This document shows, piece after piece, positions 9,390 through 18,593 of a stretch of 64,000 nt of DNA. Origin of the DNA: CBDEUK01 sp965250225 (GTDB lineage: Bacteria > Pseudomonadota > Gammaproteobacteria > Eutrophobiales > Eutrophobiaceae); contig CBDFNQ010000038.1 of assembly GCA_965250225.1 (NCBI GenBank), positions 264,746-328,745 on the forward strand. Reading direction: 5' to 3'. Position 1 is the first letter of the stretch, and each line of letters opens with the position of its first letter. Both the position numbers and the translations under genes were made by a program. The notes below the pieces were generated by a model, which was given only the letters and a program-made list of their open reading frames with translations, was not told the DNA's origin and did no database searches.

Positions 9390-10550
9390 ATGAATTCCAA
9401 ATTATCTGTCGACGTTTTTAAGATCGATACAGAAACACCCATGCCGATGTATCGATTTGCCAATAGTGCCGACTTAAAAGCATTGTTCCAGACTCAAATA
9501 GATCGGTTTCCGAGAGTTCAGGTAAACGATGTAAAACAATTAATGTTTTCAGAGTTTGGGGGGATTATGATTCGTCCTCAAGGAGAACCTCAAGATCAAT
9601 TAACACATATCCTTTTTCCTGAAACATCATTATCCATTCCAAGGGCTGGCCGTTCGTTACGCCATCACTCAGATATTACCTTTCCACAAGCCAGGTTAAT
9701 GGTCGATGTTGCTACAAATTCTTTGTATGCACAGGTTATGGCGGACCATTCAACAGATGATGAACTAACTGAACGTGTATCTTTGATTCTATCAACCAAT
9801 GATGTCTTCTTTAATTCAGATCTATGGAAATACTTCTCTAAACATGACCAACAAATATTATCGCAATTTGGATTTGGTCCTGGCATGACATTTGAAGAAT
9901 GGGCTATAACAATTACAAATTATCCGGCAGCCTTTTTAAGTCAATACGAAACTAATGGACGAATAACAACCTTTAAAGAATTACCTTTAAATATTAATCA
10001 GCGCGGAAATATTGGAACTCTGAATTCATATCACCAAATGCCTGGTTTCATTTTATATGCCCTGTTACAAAATATTTTTACAGAAGATGATTTTTATGAA
10101 ATTGGTTCGGCGCATATTCATCCAGAGAAAGAATTTAAAGGGTTGTCTGAAGCTGTCGCAAAAATAATTGGAGAGAGAAAAACACAGATGACGATTTCAC
10201 CAGCTGACGTAAGGGTAATCAGAGGAAGTTTTGATTCAAATAAAATTATACTCGGAAAACACGGAGAACAAAATAAACGTACTGGTGAGTCTTTTATATC
10301 TATAGTCGGCGTAGATTCGGAAGGCAAAGTAAAAGATATCCAACATCACGACTTTGGTTTAATTGACAATATGCAAGAAATGAATGACTTAAATGACCGC
10401 ACATTAGAAACATTTGGAAAAAGTAATCCTGATATAGGACTAATAGCCGAACACTATGAGTTTTTTAGTGACCCTAGTATGGCTTCAAATGAATTAAATG
10501 GCGAAGTAGGATCCCATGTTGGTGATCGTACCTACGTAAGTAAAATGTAA
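9390..10550 (+). CDS. Protein of unknown function, 386 residues
   Basis: I do not recognise this protein. The product is soluble and has no signal peptide or membrane segment. It begins MNSKLSVDVFKIDTETPMP; the middle includes GFGPGMTFEEWAITITNYP and a His-containing IGSAHIHPEKEFKGL. A more beta-like C-terminal part (SFISIVGVDSEGKVKDIQHHD) ends GEVGSHVGDRTYVSKM. Codon use looks ordinary, and the frame is open for 386 codons between two good genes, so it is probably real. It follows the Ser/Thr kinase on the same strand after 148 bases, so it could be a kinase target or simply a neighbour. It is convergent with addA. No catalytic motif can be pointed to. Confidence 0.6.
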   Translation: MNSKLSVDVFKIDTETPMPMYRFANSADLKALFQTQIDRFPRVQVNDVKQLMFSEFGGIMIRPQGEPQDQLTHILFPETSLSIPRAGRSLRHHSDITFPQARLMVDVATNSLYAQVMADHSTDDELTERVSLILSTNDVFFNSDLWKYFSKHDQQILSQFGFGPGMTFEEWAITITNYPAAFLSQYETNGRITTFKELPLNINQRGNIGTLNSYHQMPGFILYALLQNIFTEDDFYEIGSAHIHPEKEFKGLSEAVAKIIGERKTQMTISPADVRVIRGSFDSNKIILGKHGEQNKRTGESFISIVGVDSEGKVKDIQHHDFGLIDNMQEMNDLNDRTLETFGKSNPDIGLIAEHYEFFSDPSMASNELNGEVGSHVGDRTYVSKM

Positions 10551-10571
10551 TAATCTGCAACCATGATATCC

Positions 10572-13500
10572 TTACACCAATTCACGCCACCCTTGTAATA
10601 AAGGGAAATACAAACCACAGCGAATTTTTCTGTTATCAACACCACTCATAATGTGTGTATATTTTTCCAGCTGTTCCTGATAGCGCTCCAGTTGTAAATC
10701 AAGAAAGGAATCTACATCTGATTTTTCATGGCGACTGGTTTTATAATCGATGATCCAGCGTACGTCTTCATTATCGATAAAAGTTCTATCAATTTTTATA
10801 TTGCTGACTTTATGATTATATAGACCGGTCAAGGCATATTCATTCATGGCTTGTTCATGATCACTGCTCAAAATCCATTGTCCTGTTTCATCGTCAAGCA
10901 TTTTGATCAACGCCTCTTCAACCTGCTGCAATCCCCAGGACAAATCATTTTTTGCGATGCCAAGATATATCAGCTGATTTTTATAGATATCTTTGGACTC
11001 GAGAATTCGTTTTTCACTCCATTCTTCAACACCTTCATCGGCAATCCATTGAATAGCTCTGTGCACTACTGAGCCAACATGTTTTATAGTATTTCCTGCC
11101 CAATCATATTCTACGAGTTCACGATCATTGTTGTCTGTTATTTGCTCAGATTCTATTAAGATTGGACTTTGATAAGTCGGTAATTTCCACCGATGACTTA
11201 ATCGTTTTAATGTTTGGTCTATTTTATCATCCGTATGATTTTCGTTACTGGAACCATCTGGATTTAGATTCTCAAAATGACTCGCTAGTGTTGGCCAGAG
11301 ATAATTTAACAATGAACGTTTTTCAGCAGTATGAATTTCTTCTCCAGTTTTTTTGTCTAACTTATAGTTTGCATGGGCCAGTAAATGCAATGATTGCTTT
11401 GCCCTGGTGGAAGCCACATATAATAAGCGTGCATCTTCAAAATATCGACGACGTTGTTCTATCGTTTTTAAATACGTGTAAATTGCCCCTTCAACAAAAC
11501 CAGTTTCTTTTATAGGTGCCATGATTAATTCCTGACTTTCAGGCTTTTGCATCCACATCATTAATTCAGACTGATCGCTCTGTAGACGCCTGCCCAGGCC
11601 CGGTAAAATGACATGATCAAACTCCAGACCTTTGGCTTTATGCATACTCATAATCTGTAAACTATTATCGGCCTGGGTATCCGTCACAGCGTAGAGTTTG
11701 TTCATCTTTTCATAAAGCAACTCCAACTCTTTCAGGTCACCACCTTCATCAAACTCGTTCAAGCAATTAAAAAACTCTTCTATATTTTCAAGATCATCAC
11801 TTGTTTTTAGTGTTGCCGGACCACCCAGTTGTAACCAGATTGATTCAACTGAATAACGCAAACCATACCGCTGTTTATGGTTGTATGCACTTTTAAATAT
11901 ATCACGTACACGAGCAACCCTTTCTTGTGGTTCGGTATTTAAGTTTTCCAATAATTTTTTATCGTTTAAACATTGCCAAACAGTCCTGTCTTTATGTTGA
12001 CTAAAAAGTGTGTGCAGTGATTCAAGTTCCAGACCACACCATGGCGCGCGTAATACTGAAAACCATGCGATCTTATCGGCAAGATGAGTATAAGCGCGTG
12101 CTAATGAAAACAAATCCTGAATCGCTGGCCGTCTTGTCAAAGGTTCAATATCAACTGCCTGAAACTTAAGTTTGTGTTTTCTTAGAAGAGGAATGATAGA
12201 TAACAAATGAGTCCGACTTCTGACTAAAATAGCAATAGTCGATTCATCATTTTTATCTTTAATTGACTGAATAATTGAAATGACTGATTCGGCTTCATCT
12301 CCATCAGAACGATCAGACTGAGAATAAATATTAATTGCCTGTTGATCATTCGTTTCATTGAAAGCCACCGAAGGTGAGTAAGCAACAGCGCCAACTGTAG
12401 CATCATTTTCAGAAGGCATAATATCTCTGAAGCTATTATTTACCCACTCAACAATATTTTTCTGTGATCGAAAATTAACATTCAAAGTTAATCGTTCAAG
12501 CGCAATCTGATTTAATCGTTTATGTTTCCAGATATTAATAAACAAACTAACCTCTGCCTCTCGAAAACGATATATCGATTGCATTGGGTCGCCAACCAGA
12601 AAAAGACTTTTGCCTTCATCAACAGACCAGGCCGAAATCAAATGTTGTAACAAGTGATCCTGGCTGTTCGATATATCCTGATATTCATCAACTAGCAAAT
12701 GATGTAATTGGTAATCGAGATGCAAAGCTAAATCCGTTGGAACATCGCTATCACCCAAAGCTGTAACCGCAGCCTGAGCCATACCCGTAAAATCTATCTT
12801 GTTCTGCTCTGAAAATAGTATGCGTAATTGCGCTTCTGCCAACAGTAAAATCTGACTTAATGCATTGACCATTTCCCACTCTTCTTCCCTGAATCTTGGT
12901 GCGGGTAGTAACCGAACCATTTTCAAAGAAGCCAGAAATTCTGTATCTGCCTGTAACTGACTAACTAACGCTTTGAAGCGCGTCTTCATTGATTTTCTGA
13001 GTTGTTCTTCTAGTTTATTTTCTCCCGCTGGTGGGAAACCATTATTGACATTAACGGTCTTGCGCCAGTCGCCATCTTTCTTGAGTAGCAATTCAACCAG
13101 ACCAAGCCACTGGTTTACATCCTGATAATGACTATTCGGCAATGTGTGTAATTCATCACAGTGAACAATCAGCTCATCCGGTTTATAGTCTTTTAAGTTG
13201 ACTGCAGAAAATCGTGCAATCTCACAGAGCTCCAGTTCCAATTCAGATGGAAACTGTTGTATTAACATCGAGAGATGTTCATGAATAATATTTTGTAGAA
13301 CCAATTCCATGTCATCACGATCGTGCTGTTGCGTCACATAGGGCAGCCATTGGTCTCGCTTACCTAACATATCAACCAATAAACGTTTAATGCGTGGTAA
13401 ATCATTATCCAGATGAATTAATAAGCTTGCGATGGCATCAGACCAGTGACGGTCACTTTCGAGTTCAAGTAATGTATTAATCGCAGCCTGTTCATAAAAA

Positions 13501-13940
13501 GGTCGGGCATCTTCAATAATTTCAGGTTGCGCCCCTAGCTGTGCCAGAACCGGCATTTGTCTGCTTAATGAGGCACAGAGTGAATCAATAGTTTGTATTC
13601 GAAGGCGTGATGGGTTTTCAGAAATATCCCAGTTTTTTTCTTTATCTCGTTCTAATGCGTTCCTGGCCAGAGAATAAGTCAACAAAGCATGTTCTTCCTG
13701 TGGAGCATCAGCATGCTTTGCACGTTCAATTGCAGTAAGAATTCGACTCTGCATTTCAGCAGCCGCCTTGCGAGTGAAGGTGATCGCCATAATTTCTTCT
13801 GGCGAGTCAACTAATGCCAACAATCTTAAATAACGCTGAATGAGTAATTCCGTTTTACCCGAGCCAGCTGGCGCTTTGACAATGAACGATTTTTCAGGAT
13901 CGATTGCCTGCTGCCGTTGCTTTTGATCGTCTATCGTCAT
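10572..13940 (-). CDS. addA: AddA-type helicase-nuclease subunit (UvrD family)
   Basis: AddA is the helicase and nuclease subunit of AddAB, which resects double-strand breaks for RecA-dependent repair. The 1122-residue protein has a Walker A at 23-30 (APAGSGKT) and Walker B/DEYQD (LLVDEYQDIS, about residue 417). LFLVGDPMQSIYRFREAEV and the later MSMHKAKGLEFDHVILPG (motif V-VI region) are SF1A hallmarks. Near residue 1063 the RecB-type nuclease motif DVRWIIDYKTSRHEKSD is intact, with the QLERYQEQLEKY helix after it. That C-terminal nuclease separates it from plain UvrD. It starts six bases after addB ends, so the two are co-transcribed. Gammaproteobacteria more often carry RecBCD, so the AddAB pair is noteworthy. 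Confidence 0.9.
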   Translation of the reverse strand: MTIDDQKQRQQAIDPEKSFIVKAPAGSGKTELLIQRYLRLLALVDSPEEIMAITFTRKAAAEMQSRILTAIERAKHADAPQEEHALLTYSLARNALERDKEKNWDISENPSRLRIQTIDSLCASLSRQMPVLAQLGAQPEIIEDARPFYEQAAINTLLELESDRHWSDAIASLLIHLDNDLPRIKRLLVDMLGKRDQWLPYVTQQHDRDDMELVLQNIIHEHLSMLIQQFPSELELELCEIARFSAVNLKDYKPDELIVHCDELHTLPNSHYQDVNQWLGLVELLLKKDGDWRKTVNVNNGFPPAGENKLEEQLRKSMKTRFKALVSQLQADTEFLASLKMVRLLPAPRFREEEWEMVNALSQILLLAEAQLRILFSEQNKIDFTGMAQAAVTALGDSDVPTDLALHLDYQLHHLLVDEYQDISNSQDHLLQHLISAWSVDEGKSLFLVGDPMQSIYRFREAEVSLFINIWKHKRLNQIALERLTLNVNFRSQKNIVEWVNNSFRDIMPSENDATVGAVAYSPSVAFNETNDQQAINIYSQSDRSDGDEAESVISIIQSIKDKNDESTIAILVRSRTHLLSIIPLLRKHKLKFQAVDIEPLTRRPAIQDLFSLARAYTHLADKIAWFSVLRAPWCGLELESLHTLFSQHKDRTVWQCLNDKKLLENLNTEPQERVARVRDIFKSAYNHKQRYGLRYSVESIWLQLGGPATLKTSDDLENIEEFFNCLNEFDEGGDLKELELLYEKMNKLYAVTDTQADNSLQIMSMHKAKGLEFDHVILPGLGRRLQSDQSELMMWMQKPESQELIMAPIKETGFVEGAIYTYLKTIEQRRRYFEDARLLYVASTRAKQSLHLLAHANYKLDKKTGEEIHTAEKRSLLNYLWPTLASHFENLNPDGSSNENHTDDKIDQTLKRLSHRWKLPTYQSPILIESEQITDNNDRELVEYDWAGNTIKHVGSVVHRAIQWIADEGVEEWSEKRILESKDIYKNQLIYLGIAKNDLSWGLQQVEEALIKMLDDETGQWILSSDHEQAMNEYALTGLYNHKVSNIKIDRTFIDNEDVRWIIDYKTSRHEKSDVDSFLDLQLERYQEQLEKYTHIMSGVDNRKIRCGLYFPLLQGWRELV

Positions 13941-13946
13941 GACATG

Positions 13947-16589
13947 CTAATCCCAATGCTCCAACACATTTTCTGTTTTTTCGTCAATGCGGCAGAAACT
14001 TTCAAGGTCACAGTACTGACAAGCGTAGGGTTTCGGATCGACTATTGCCTTGCCCGCTAAAAAATCCCTCGCTAAATTTTTCAAGACTCCTTCCCATTCT
14101 TCACGTTGCTCCTCCCAAGTTATTTCTTTGTGTGTCTTTACCCCTGGTAATAAACCCTCCTCTTCTGAAACGCCCACATAAGCACACTCTCCGGCTCTGA
14201 TCTTGGCAAACACCAGCGCCGCTATGTCACCTTCACTGGTCACTCTATACAAAGGTAATTGTGGATCGTCCGGGCGTTCTCCTGACCAGGCATTAACCGT
14301 TACTTTGCCGGTTTTGTAATCAATAATGACCAACCGTCCATCAGCCAATTCATCGATGCGATCAATTCGCATGTGTAAGGTGATACCATTAAAAATAACA
14401 TGATGGCCTTTTTCAGTAGCTTTAACAGTAAACGACTCCCTGTCTCGTTCTATCAGTAACCAGGTATTCATTAATTTAAATAAACGTTGTCTTTCAATTT
14501 CCGTGAAACGTTTGCTGAATGTCTCAGGAAAATATTTCGATTGAGATGCTATCGCCTTGTCAATGGCTTCATAGATCCGCTCATGCAAAACAGTCTCTGA
14601 AATTCGGCGCAGATGCTCAGAATGTTTCATGCTTTGCCAAAACAATTGCATAACACGATGAACAAGATTACCTCTTTCTGAAGCAGACAAACCAATATCG
14701 GATCGATTCAAGCCTTCTGCATGCAAACAATGCTTTGCCACGGAACGGAATGGACAAGCAGCAATGTCTTTGAAGATCGAAGTACCGCCAGAAATTGTTT
14801 CTCCAGATTTTATTGCAGGCGCATTGACATCAGTTATTGTTTCAATATTTTTATCTTTAATCAGTGATTGATAAAAGTCATCGTTTGTTTGTATTATCAT
14901 TTCTTTATCTGAACGGTACTCTTGCAACACTGGACTGGCTCTGAGTTCTCTGTCACCTTCCTTTAACGGAGAGCTGAGAACGACATTCTTTGCCGATCGG
15001 ACGATATTCCTGGTTAATAATTTCGCCGTTTCTAATCTGGATTCTGGCGAGGAGTTTGTGATTCCAAATTCTCTTTGTAGCTTTATGGGAATAAAAGGAT
15101 TCGGTTGTGATTGTTCAGGCCAGACTTGATCATGCAGACCCATCATCCAGAGCTCATCAAATCGCATACCACTAACGCCTTCCAGACCAATAATTTGAAT
15201 GGGTGCATCCACTGTTTGTGGTTGAAAGCTCGTGTCATTAGCAATGCGTCTTAAAATAGATATAGTTGATTGCAATGAACATTTACGTATCATTGAATCC
15301 AGACCACTCAATGTGTCATAACAAGCTTGCCAGGTCTCAAGGGTTTGATATTCATCGGAAGATAAATGACGTTCGCCCGGCCAACCAAAACAAGCCAGGA
15401 GATCATTGATCGTATTAATCCATTGCCCTGGAGTCTTCTCCAATTTTGATTCTTTTTGTAGTTTGATAAATTCCTGAATTGCATTGATGAATTCCGGACA
15501 TTGTTTTTCTGCTTCAAGTTGTTCATGCAATCTAATAATTGAGGATATTGTAAATTTCAGTTCAGAAGTATTTCTAAGAGTCGCATCAAACAGACTTCGA
15601 TTAGAGGATTCTTTTTCATAGCCTTTTATGAAAGGCGAGCGTAGTAAAAGGCTAATGGTGTTCGCTGGGATCTTATAATTCAACAAACTCAATAACTGAA
15701 ATGCCGTTGCTATCGCAGGATATGCACTCAGTGGTTTCCCTATCGAAATGGTAAATGAGCTTGCACGCTCAAAGCCAAAATCAAGAAAATTCTCCAGGCT
15801 CAATTTCTTTTCGAATTCGTGAATGATTTGTTCTCTGAGTTTTCGCAGATTGGGTACTACGATACCGATGCGAATTTTCGGATCTTTTTTCAGACAGGCG
15901 ATTGCATAATCTGCTGCGGCCTGCATCTCCGACTGACTGTCCTGAAATGATTGCAGTACATGCTGTTCATTCTGTTCAAACGGCTCAACAATCTGAACTT
16001 CACCCGAGGCATTATCAAATACTTTGATCAATGCCAGCTGTTGTGGGACAAATTGATCGAAACCATAAAATGCAATTTGTGAAGTCGTTGTATTGATATG
16101 ATCAATCTGCTCCATTAAATAATTCGCCAAACCGGCTTCGTCTACCCAATCATTTGATTTAAGCCGCAACTCATACGATTCCTTCCAGTGTTTGAAGGCA
16201 AAGGCATCCTCATTAAGATAAATATCTTTTTCCTGTTCATCAATTTGCCAATGCTTGTACAGTTTGTATGCCGCATGTGCCTGACGAGCTGTCGCCTGCG
16301 CCTGAAATATAACCTTTGCGTAGCGCGAGTTTTGAATTTGTTCTTGCCAAAGCGCCAGTGACTGATGTTGATTCAGCAGGATGGGTAAATCACGATGCGA
16401 ACTCAGTAAATCAAGCCACAATTGTTTACACCAGACATTCCAGGAGACGATATTGACACTAGGCCAGCTTTGCATACCCGCTTCAATTTGCTGCGCTGCA
16501 TATATGTTTTGCATGTGCCGCGCCAAGCCTTGCGTCGATGCAACGATGCAATAGCCTTTTTCGATGAACTGGTTAATGTCCTTATTCAT
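13947..16589 (-). CDS. addB: AddB-type nuclease subunit (PD-(D/E)XK, Fe-S)
   Basis: AddB is the inactivated-helicase and nuclease partner of AddA. The 880-residue protein keeps the UvrD-like shape but has no Walker A loop at its N-terminus (IEKGYCIVASTQGLARHMQN). The C-terminal nuclease shows GRLVIIDYKTGKV at about residue 755. Cysteines in ACPFRSVAKHC (about 610) and CQYCDLESFC (about 860-870) form the C...CxxCx5C pattern that holds a [4Fe-4S] cluster in AddB. A segment reading GLEGVSGMRFDELWMMGLHD matches AddB motifs. It is the first gene of the addB-addA unit and is divergent from msrB. Assignment as AddB rather than RecC rests on the nuclease and Fe-S motifs. Confidence 0.88.
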   Translation of the reverse strand: MNKDINQFIEKGYCIVASTQGLARHMQNIYAAQQIEAGMQSWPSVNIVSWNVWCKQLWLDLLSSHRDLPILLNQHQSLALWQEQIQNSRYAKVIFQAQATARQAHAAYKLYKHWQIDEQEKDIYLNEDAFAFKHWKESYELRLKSNDWVDEAGLANYLMEQIDHINTTTSQIAFYGFDQFVPQQLALIKVFDNASGEVQIVEPFEQNEQHVLQSFQDSQSEMQAAADYAIACLKKDPKIRIGIVVPNLRKLREQIIHEFEKKLSLENFLDFGFERASSFTISIGKPLSAYPAIATAFQLLSLLNYKIPANTISLLLRSPFIKGYEKESSNRSLFDATLRNTSELKFTISSIIRLHEQLEAEKQCPEFINAIQEFIKLQKESKLEKTPGQWINTINDLLACFGWPGERHLSSDEYQTLETWQACYDTLSGLDSMIRKCSLQSTISILRRIANDTSFQPQTVDAPIQIIGLEGVSGMRFDELWMMGLHDQVWPEQSQPNPFIPIKLQREFGITNSSPESRLETAKLLTRNIVRSAKNVVLSSPLKEGDRELRASPVLQEYRSDKEMIIQTNDDFYQSLIKDKNIETITDVNAPAIKSGETISGGTSIFKDIAACPFRSVAKHCLHAEGLNRSDIGLSASERGNLVHRVMQLFWQSMKHSEHLRRISETVLHERIYEAIDKAIASQSKYFPETFSKRFTEIERQRLFKLMNTWLLIERDRESFTVKATEKGHHVIFNGITLHMRIDRIDELADGRLVIIDYKTGKVTVNAWSGERPDDPQLPLYRVTSEGDIAALVFAKIRAGECAYVGVSEEEGLLPGVKTHKEITWEEQREEWEGVLKNLARDFLAGKAIVDPKPYACQYCDLESFCRIDEKTENVLEHWD

Positions 16590-16722
16590 GGTTAAGATAA
16601 TGGGTCAATGTGGAAGAAACTAATTGGCACTTATATTCTGAATTTTGTCATAGTATTCATACATTGGCATTATAAACTGAGAATGTTTACCTTTTACTAT
16701 AAATTACAATCAGGTGGTGAGT

Positions 16723-17130
16723 ATGTCTAAAAATATAATAACAAAGACAGATGAGGAATGGCGCGAACAATTAACCGCTGATGGATTTCGCATCTGTCGA
16801 CAAAAAGGTACGGAACAGGCATTCACGGGGAAATATTACGAATGTAAAGATAAAGGGGTATACCACTGCGTGTGTTGTGGTGCTGAACTGTTTGATTCCC
16901 AGACAAAATACGATTCCGGCTCCGGCTGGCCAAGTTTTTATGAACCTATGGATGACGATGCCATTACAGAGAATAAAGACAGCGCCCATGGCATGACTCG
17001 AACAGAAGTTGTCTGCAAAAGCTGCGATTCCCATTTAGGTCACGTCTTTGAAGATGGGCCACAACCTACCGGCCTTCGCTATTGCATTAACTCTGCCTCC
17101 TTAAAACTAAAACCAGATGATGAATCTTAA
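16723..17130 (+). CDS. msrB: Peptide-methionine (R)-S-oxide reductase MsrB
   Basis: MsrB reduces the R epimer of methionine sulfoxide in proteins using thioredoxin. The protein of about 135 residues has both zinc-binding CxxC pairs (CVCCGAELFD and VCKSCDSHLGH), the SGSGWPSFYEP substrate motif, and the catalytic cysteine in RYCINSASLKL. There is no signal peptide, so it is cytoplasmic. An open frame extends to a GTG at 16714, but the ATG at 16723 is preferred because AGGTGG precedes it at suitable spacing and MSKNIITKTDEEWRE is a typical N-terminus. The last bases overlap the start of the next gene. It is the last clearly core gene before the cassette array. Confidence 0.95.
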   Translation: MSKNIITKTDEEWREQLTADGFRICRQKGTEQAFTGKYYECKDKGVYHCVCCGAELFDSQTKYDSGSGWPSFYEPMDDDAITENKDSAHGMTRTEVVCKSCDSHLGHVFEDGPQPTGLRYCINSASLKLKPDDES

Positions 17131-17503
17131 AGGCATCCTTAATTCCAGGTTCATCTGTATCAGCCTGTTCTGGTTTTATGCCTCCGCCGGTCTTTGTGGT
17201 GAAGCAGATATTGTTGCAGCCGAGGTGGAATGTAATGAAAACCTCTGTCAATTTAAAGTAACGATTCAACATGATGATGAAGGTTGGGATCATTACGTCA
17301 ATCGTTATGAAATTCTCGATCTGGAAAAGACTAAAATACTTGGATTCAGAAGACTGCAACATCCACATGTTAAAGAACAACCCTTTACCCGCTCTGTACC
17401 CGTTCTCCTTGATGAATCCACATCACAAGTCATTATCCGTGCGTTTGATACCGTGCATGAATACGGTGGTAAAGAATTGATAGTCGATGTGCCGATGGAA
17501 TAA
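17117..17503 (+). CDS. Small secreted protein of unknown function
   Basis: The 128-residue product starts within the msrB 3' end (ATG codons at 17117 and 17120, overlapping the TAA), which suggests translational coupling. Residues 1-27 (FICISLFWFYASAGLCG) form a Sec signal peptide. The mature protein has two cysteines close together (VECNENLCQFKV), probably a disulfide. It contains EGWDHYVNRYEILD and HPHVKEQPFTRSV, which I recall from small conserved periplasmic proteins of marine gammaproteobacteria without a known role. Predicted to be periplasmic. Function unknown; its association with msrB could hint at oxidative-stress repair in the envelope, but this is only inference from position. Confidence 0.7.
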   Translation: MMNLKGILNSRFICISLFWFYASAGLCGEADIVAAEVECNENLCQFKVTIQHDDEGWDHYVNRYEILDLEKTKILGFRRLQHPHVKEQPFTRSVPVLLDESTSQVIIRAFDTVHEYGGKELIVDVPME

Positions 17504-17632
17504 ATAGAGAATGGATAGATAAGATTTCGAAGCAGCATGTTGTGGTGTAGAATATGTATTCATCAACATACGAATTCTATAAAAGGAGACTTTGAAACCA
17601 TGGCGCAACACCTTCCCTGTGTTAATGATGAA

Positions 17633-17654
17633 GTGACGTGTTATAACGCGTCAC
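17633..17654. repeat. Imperfect palindrome, companion of the 38-bp palindrome
   Basis: The 11-base arms around the centre TTA/TAA read GTGACGTGTTA and TAACGCGTCAC, with one T-G mismatch. The core AAGTGACGTGTTATAACRCG is repeated 72 bases downstream inside the longer palindrome. The pair sits between the last msrB-linked gene and the first cassette. Confidence 0.7.
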
Positions 17655-17696
17655 ACTATACAAATCAAAAACTTACAACTCAATTAACGAGATTAT

Positions 17697-17734
17697 ACGT
17701 CAAAGTGACGTGTTATAACACGTCACTTTGACGT
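17697..17734. repeat. Perfect 38-bp palindrome at the left edge of the array
   Basis: Nineteen base pairs match without error around the centre between 17715 and 17716 (ACGTCAAAGTGACGTGTTA and its complement). The central GTTATAAC resembles a right and a left attC core fused head to head. It lies four bases before GTTATAG (17738), the first cassette boundary. It could be a regulator operator, a replication or recombination site, or a relic recombination site. Confidence 0.8.
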
Positions 17735-17758
17735 CTAGTTATAGAAGGCCAAACGAAA

Positions 17759-18250
17759 ATGGAGCTGACTTACACATTAAATTCCGTCGACCATCGGTCT
17801 GCACAATGGCTGAACATTAAACCGCGCCGAAGTTTTGCTGTGGTAGGCGTTTGTTTATTGATGTTGTTCGCTTGGACTATGTGGTTTGCATTCCAATTAG
17901 AAATCCCCTTTTTTAGTTGGGGGAAATGGATGCTTTTAGGAATACTGGCTTATCTGTTCATTTACTCCTGCATATTTTTACCATTGAGATGGGATAAGAT
18001 ATTTCGGCAGCAAAAGTCTTTGCATCGCGAATCATTGATCCGAGTGAACGAGAGCGGGGTCGAAATGCAAAGCGAAATTGGAAGAGCCCTTGTGCCATGG
18101 TCGGATTTCCTTCGCTGGAAGGAGGACAATCGGATTTTTCTACTTTATCTATCTGACGTATCTTTTATCATGATCCCAACCCGTGGTTTTGAGCAAGAAC
18201 AACAAATCGTAGATTTTCGGGAAATCATAACCCGGAACATCAGTGGCTAG
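17759..18250 (+). CDS. Cassette 1: two-helix membrane protein with YcxB-like C-terminus
   Basis: The 163-residue protein has two hydrophobic segments (FAVVGVCLLMLFAWTMWFAF, about 29-48, and MLLGILAYLFIYSCIFLPL, about 58-76). A cytoplasmic domain follows with ESGVEMQSEIGRALVPWSDF, a tryptophan-rich turn, then FLLYLSDVSFIMIPTRGF. This order, an E..G..R..V.W.D.......FLLY....F.IIP.R.F pattern, is that of YcxB-like proteins, a family of unknown function. The ATG follows an AAAATGGAG context 21 bases after the GTTATAG boundary, the usual short leader of integron cassettes. The stop lies four bases before the left core of attC 1. Likely expressed from an upstream or internal promoter that is not evident. 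Confidence 0.7.
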   Translation: MELTYTLNSVDHRSAQWLNIKPRRSFAVVGVCLLMLFAWTMWFAFQLEIPFFSWGKWMLLGILAYLFIYSCIFLPLRWDKIFRQQKSLHRESLIRVNESGVEMQSEIGRALVPWSDFLRWKEDNRIFLLYLSDVSFIMIPTRGFEQEQQIVDFREIITRNISG

Positions 18251-18253
18251 GCC

Positions 18254-18326
18254 TTCTAACAAGGGCATGCAGATGGACGCAGTGCCCGCTACGCGCGCCC
18301 TGCGCCACTGATGCCAAGCGTTATAT
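18254..18326 (+). other. attC 1
   Basis: The left core TTCTAAC (18254-18260) and right core GTTATAT (18320-18326) flank a long imperfect stem. Left GGCATGCAGATGGACGCAG pairs with the complement of the right CTGCGCCACTGATGCC, leaving single unpaired G, A and A bases on the left arm. These extrahelical bases are the feature that gives attC its strand selectivity. It belongs to cassette 1. Confidence 0.85.
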
Positions 18327-18375
18327 GTTTTAATAGCATGCGGATAAATTACATTATTGAAATAGGGATGAATGT

Positions 18376-18567
18376 ATGAGAACAAGGATGTTAATCGTTT
18401 TAAGTGTAACCTTACTTATGATGACCCCATTCCTGGCTCATGCATCAACAATGTCTAGAGGTTGGAATTTTGAGCATATTATATTCTTCGTGCTTTTATT
18501 TGGATCAATTTTCCACTTTGCACCATTAATAATTTTATATATACCCAAGATCGATGAAAGAGCTTGA
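18376..18567 (+). CDS. Cassette 2: small membrane protein with signal-like N-terminus
   Basis: The 63-residue product starts MRTRMLIVLSVTLLMMTPFL with an AHA signal-peptidase-like site, and has a second helix (IIFFVLLFGSIFHFAPLIIL, about 35-54). It could be a cleaved one-helix or an uncleaved two-helix inner-membrane protein. It begins about 55 bases after the GTTATAT boundary. Its stop overlaps the start of a second small gene at 18554, so cassette 2 originally held two overlapping genes. No family is recognised. Small membrane proteins are common cassette cargo. Confidence 0.55.
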   Translation: MRTRMLIVLSVTLLMMTPFLAHASTMSRGWNFEHIIFFVLLFGSIFHFAPLIILYIPKIDERA

Positions 18568-18593
18568 TGTTTATGAATTAAGAGATCAGTCTA

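Noticed and set aside
11162..11515. 117-residue plus-strand frame inside addA
   Set aside because: Antisense to a well-supported helicase region with intact motifs.
17537..17731. Small frame ending in the 38-bp palindrome
   Set aside because: Its repeated VTCYN segments are produced by the two palindromes, so it is not evidence of a gene, even though AAAGGAG lies upstream of an internal ATG.
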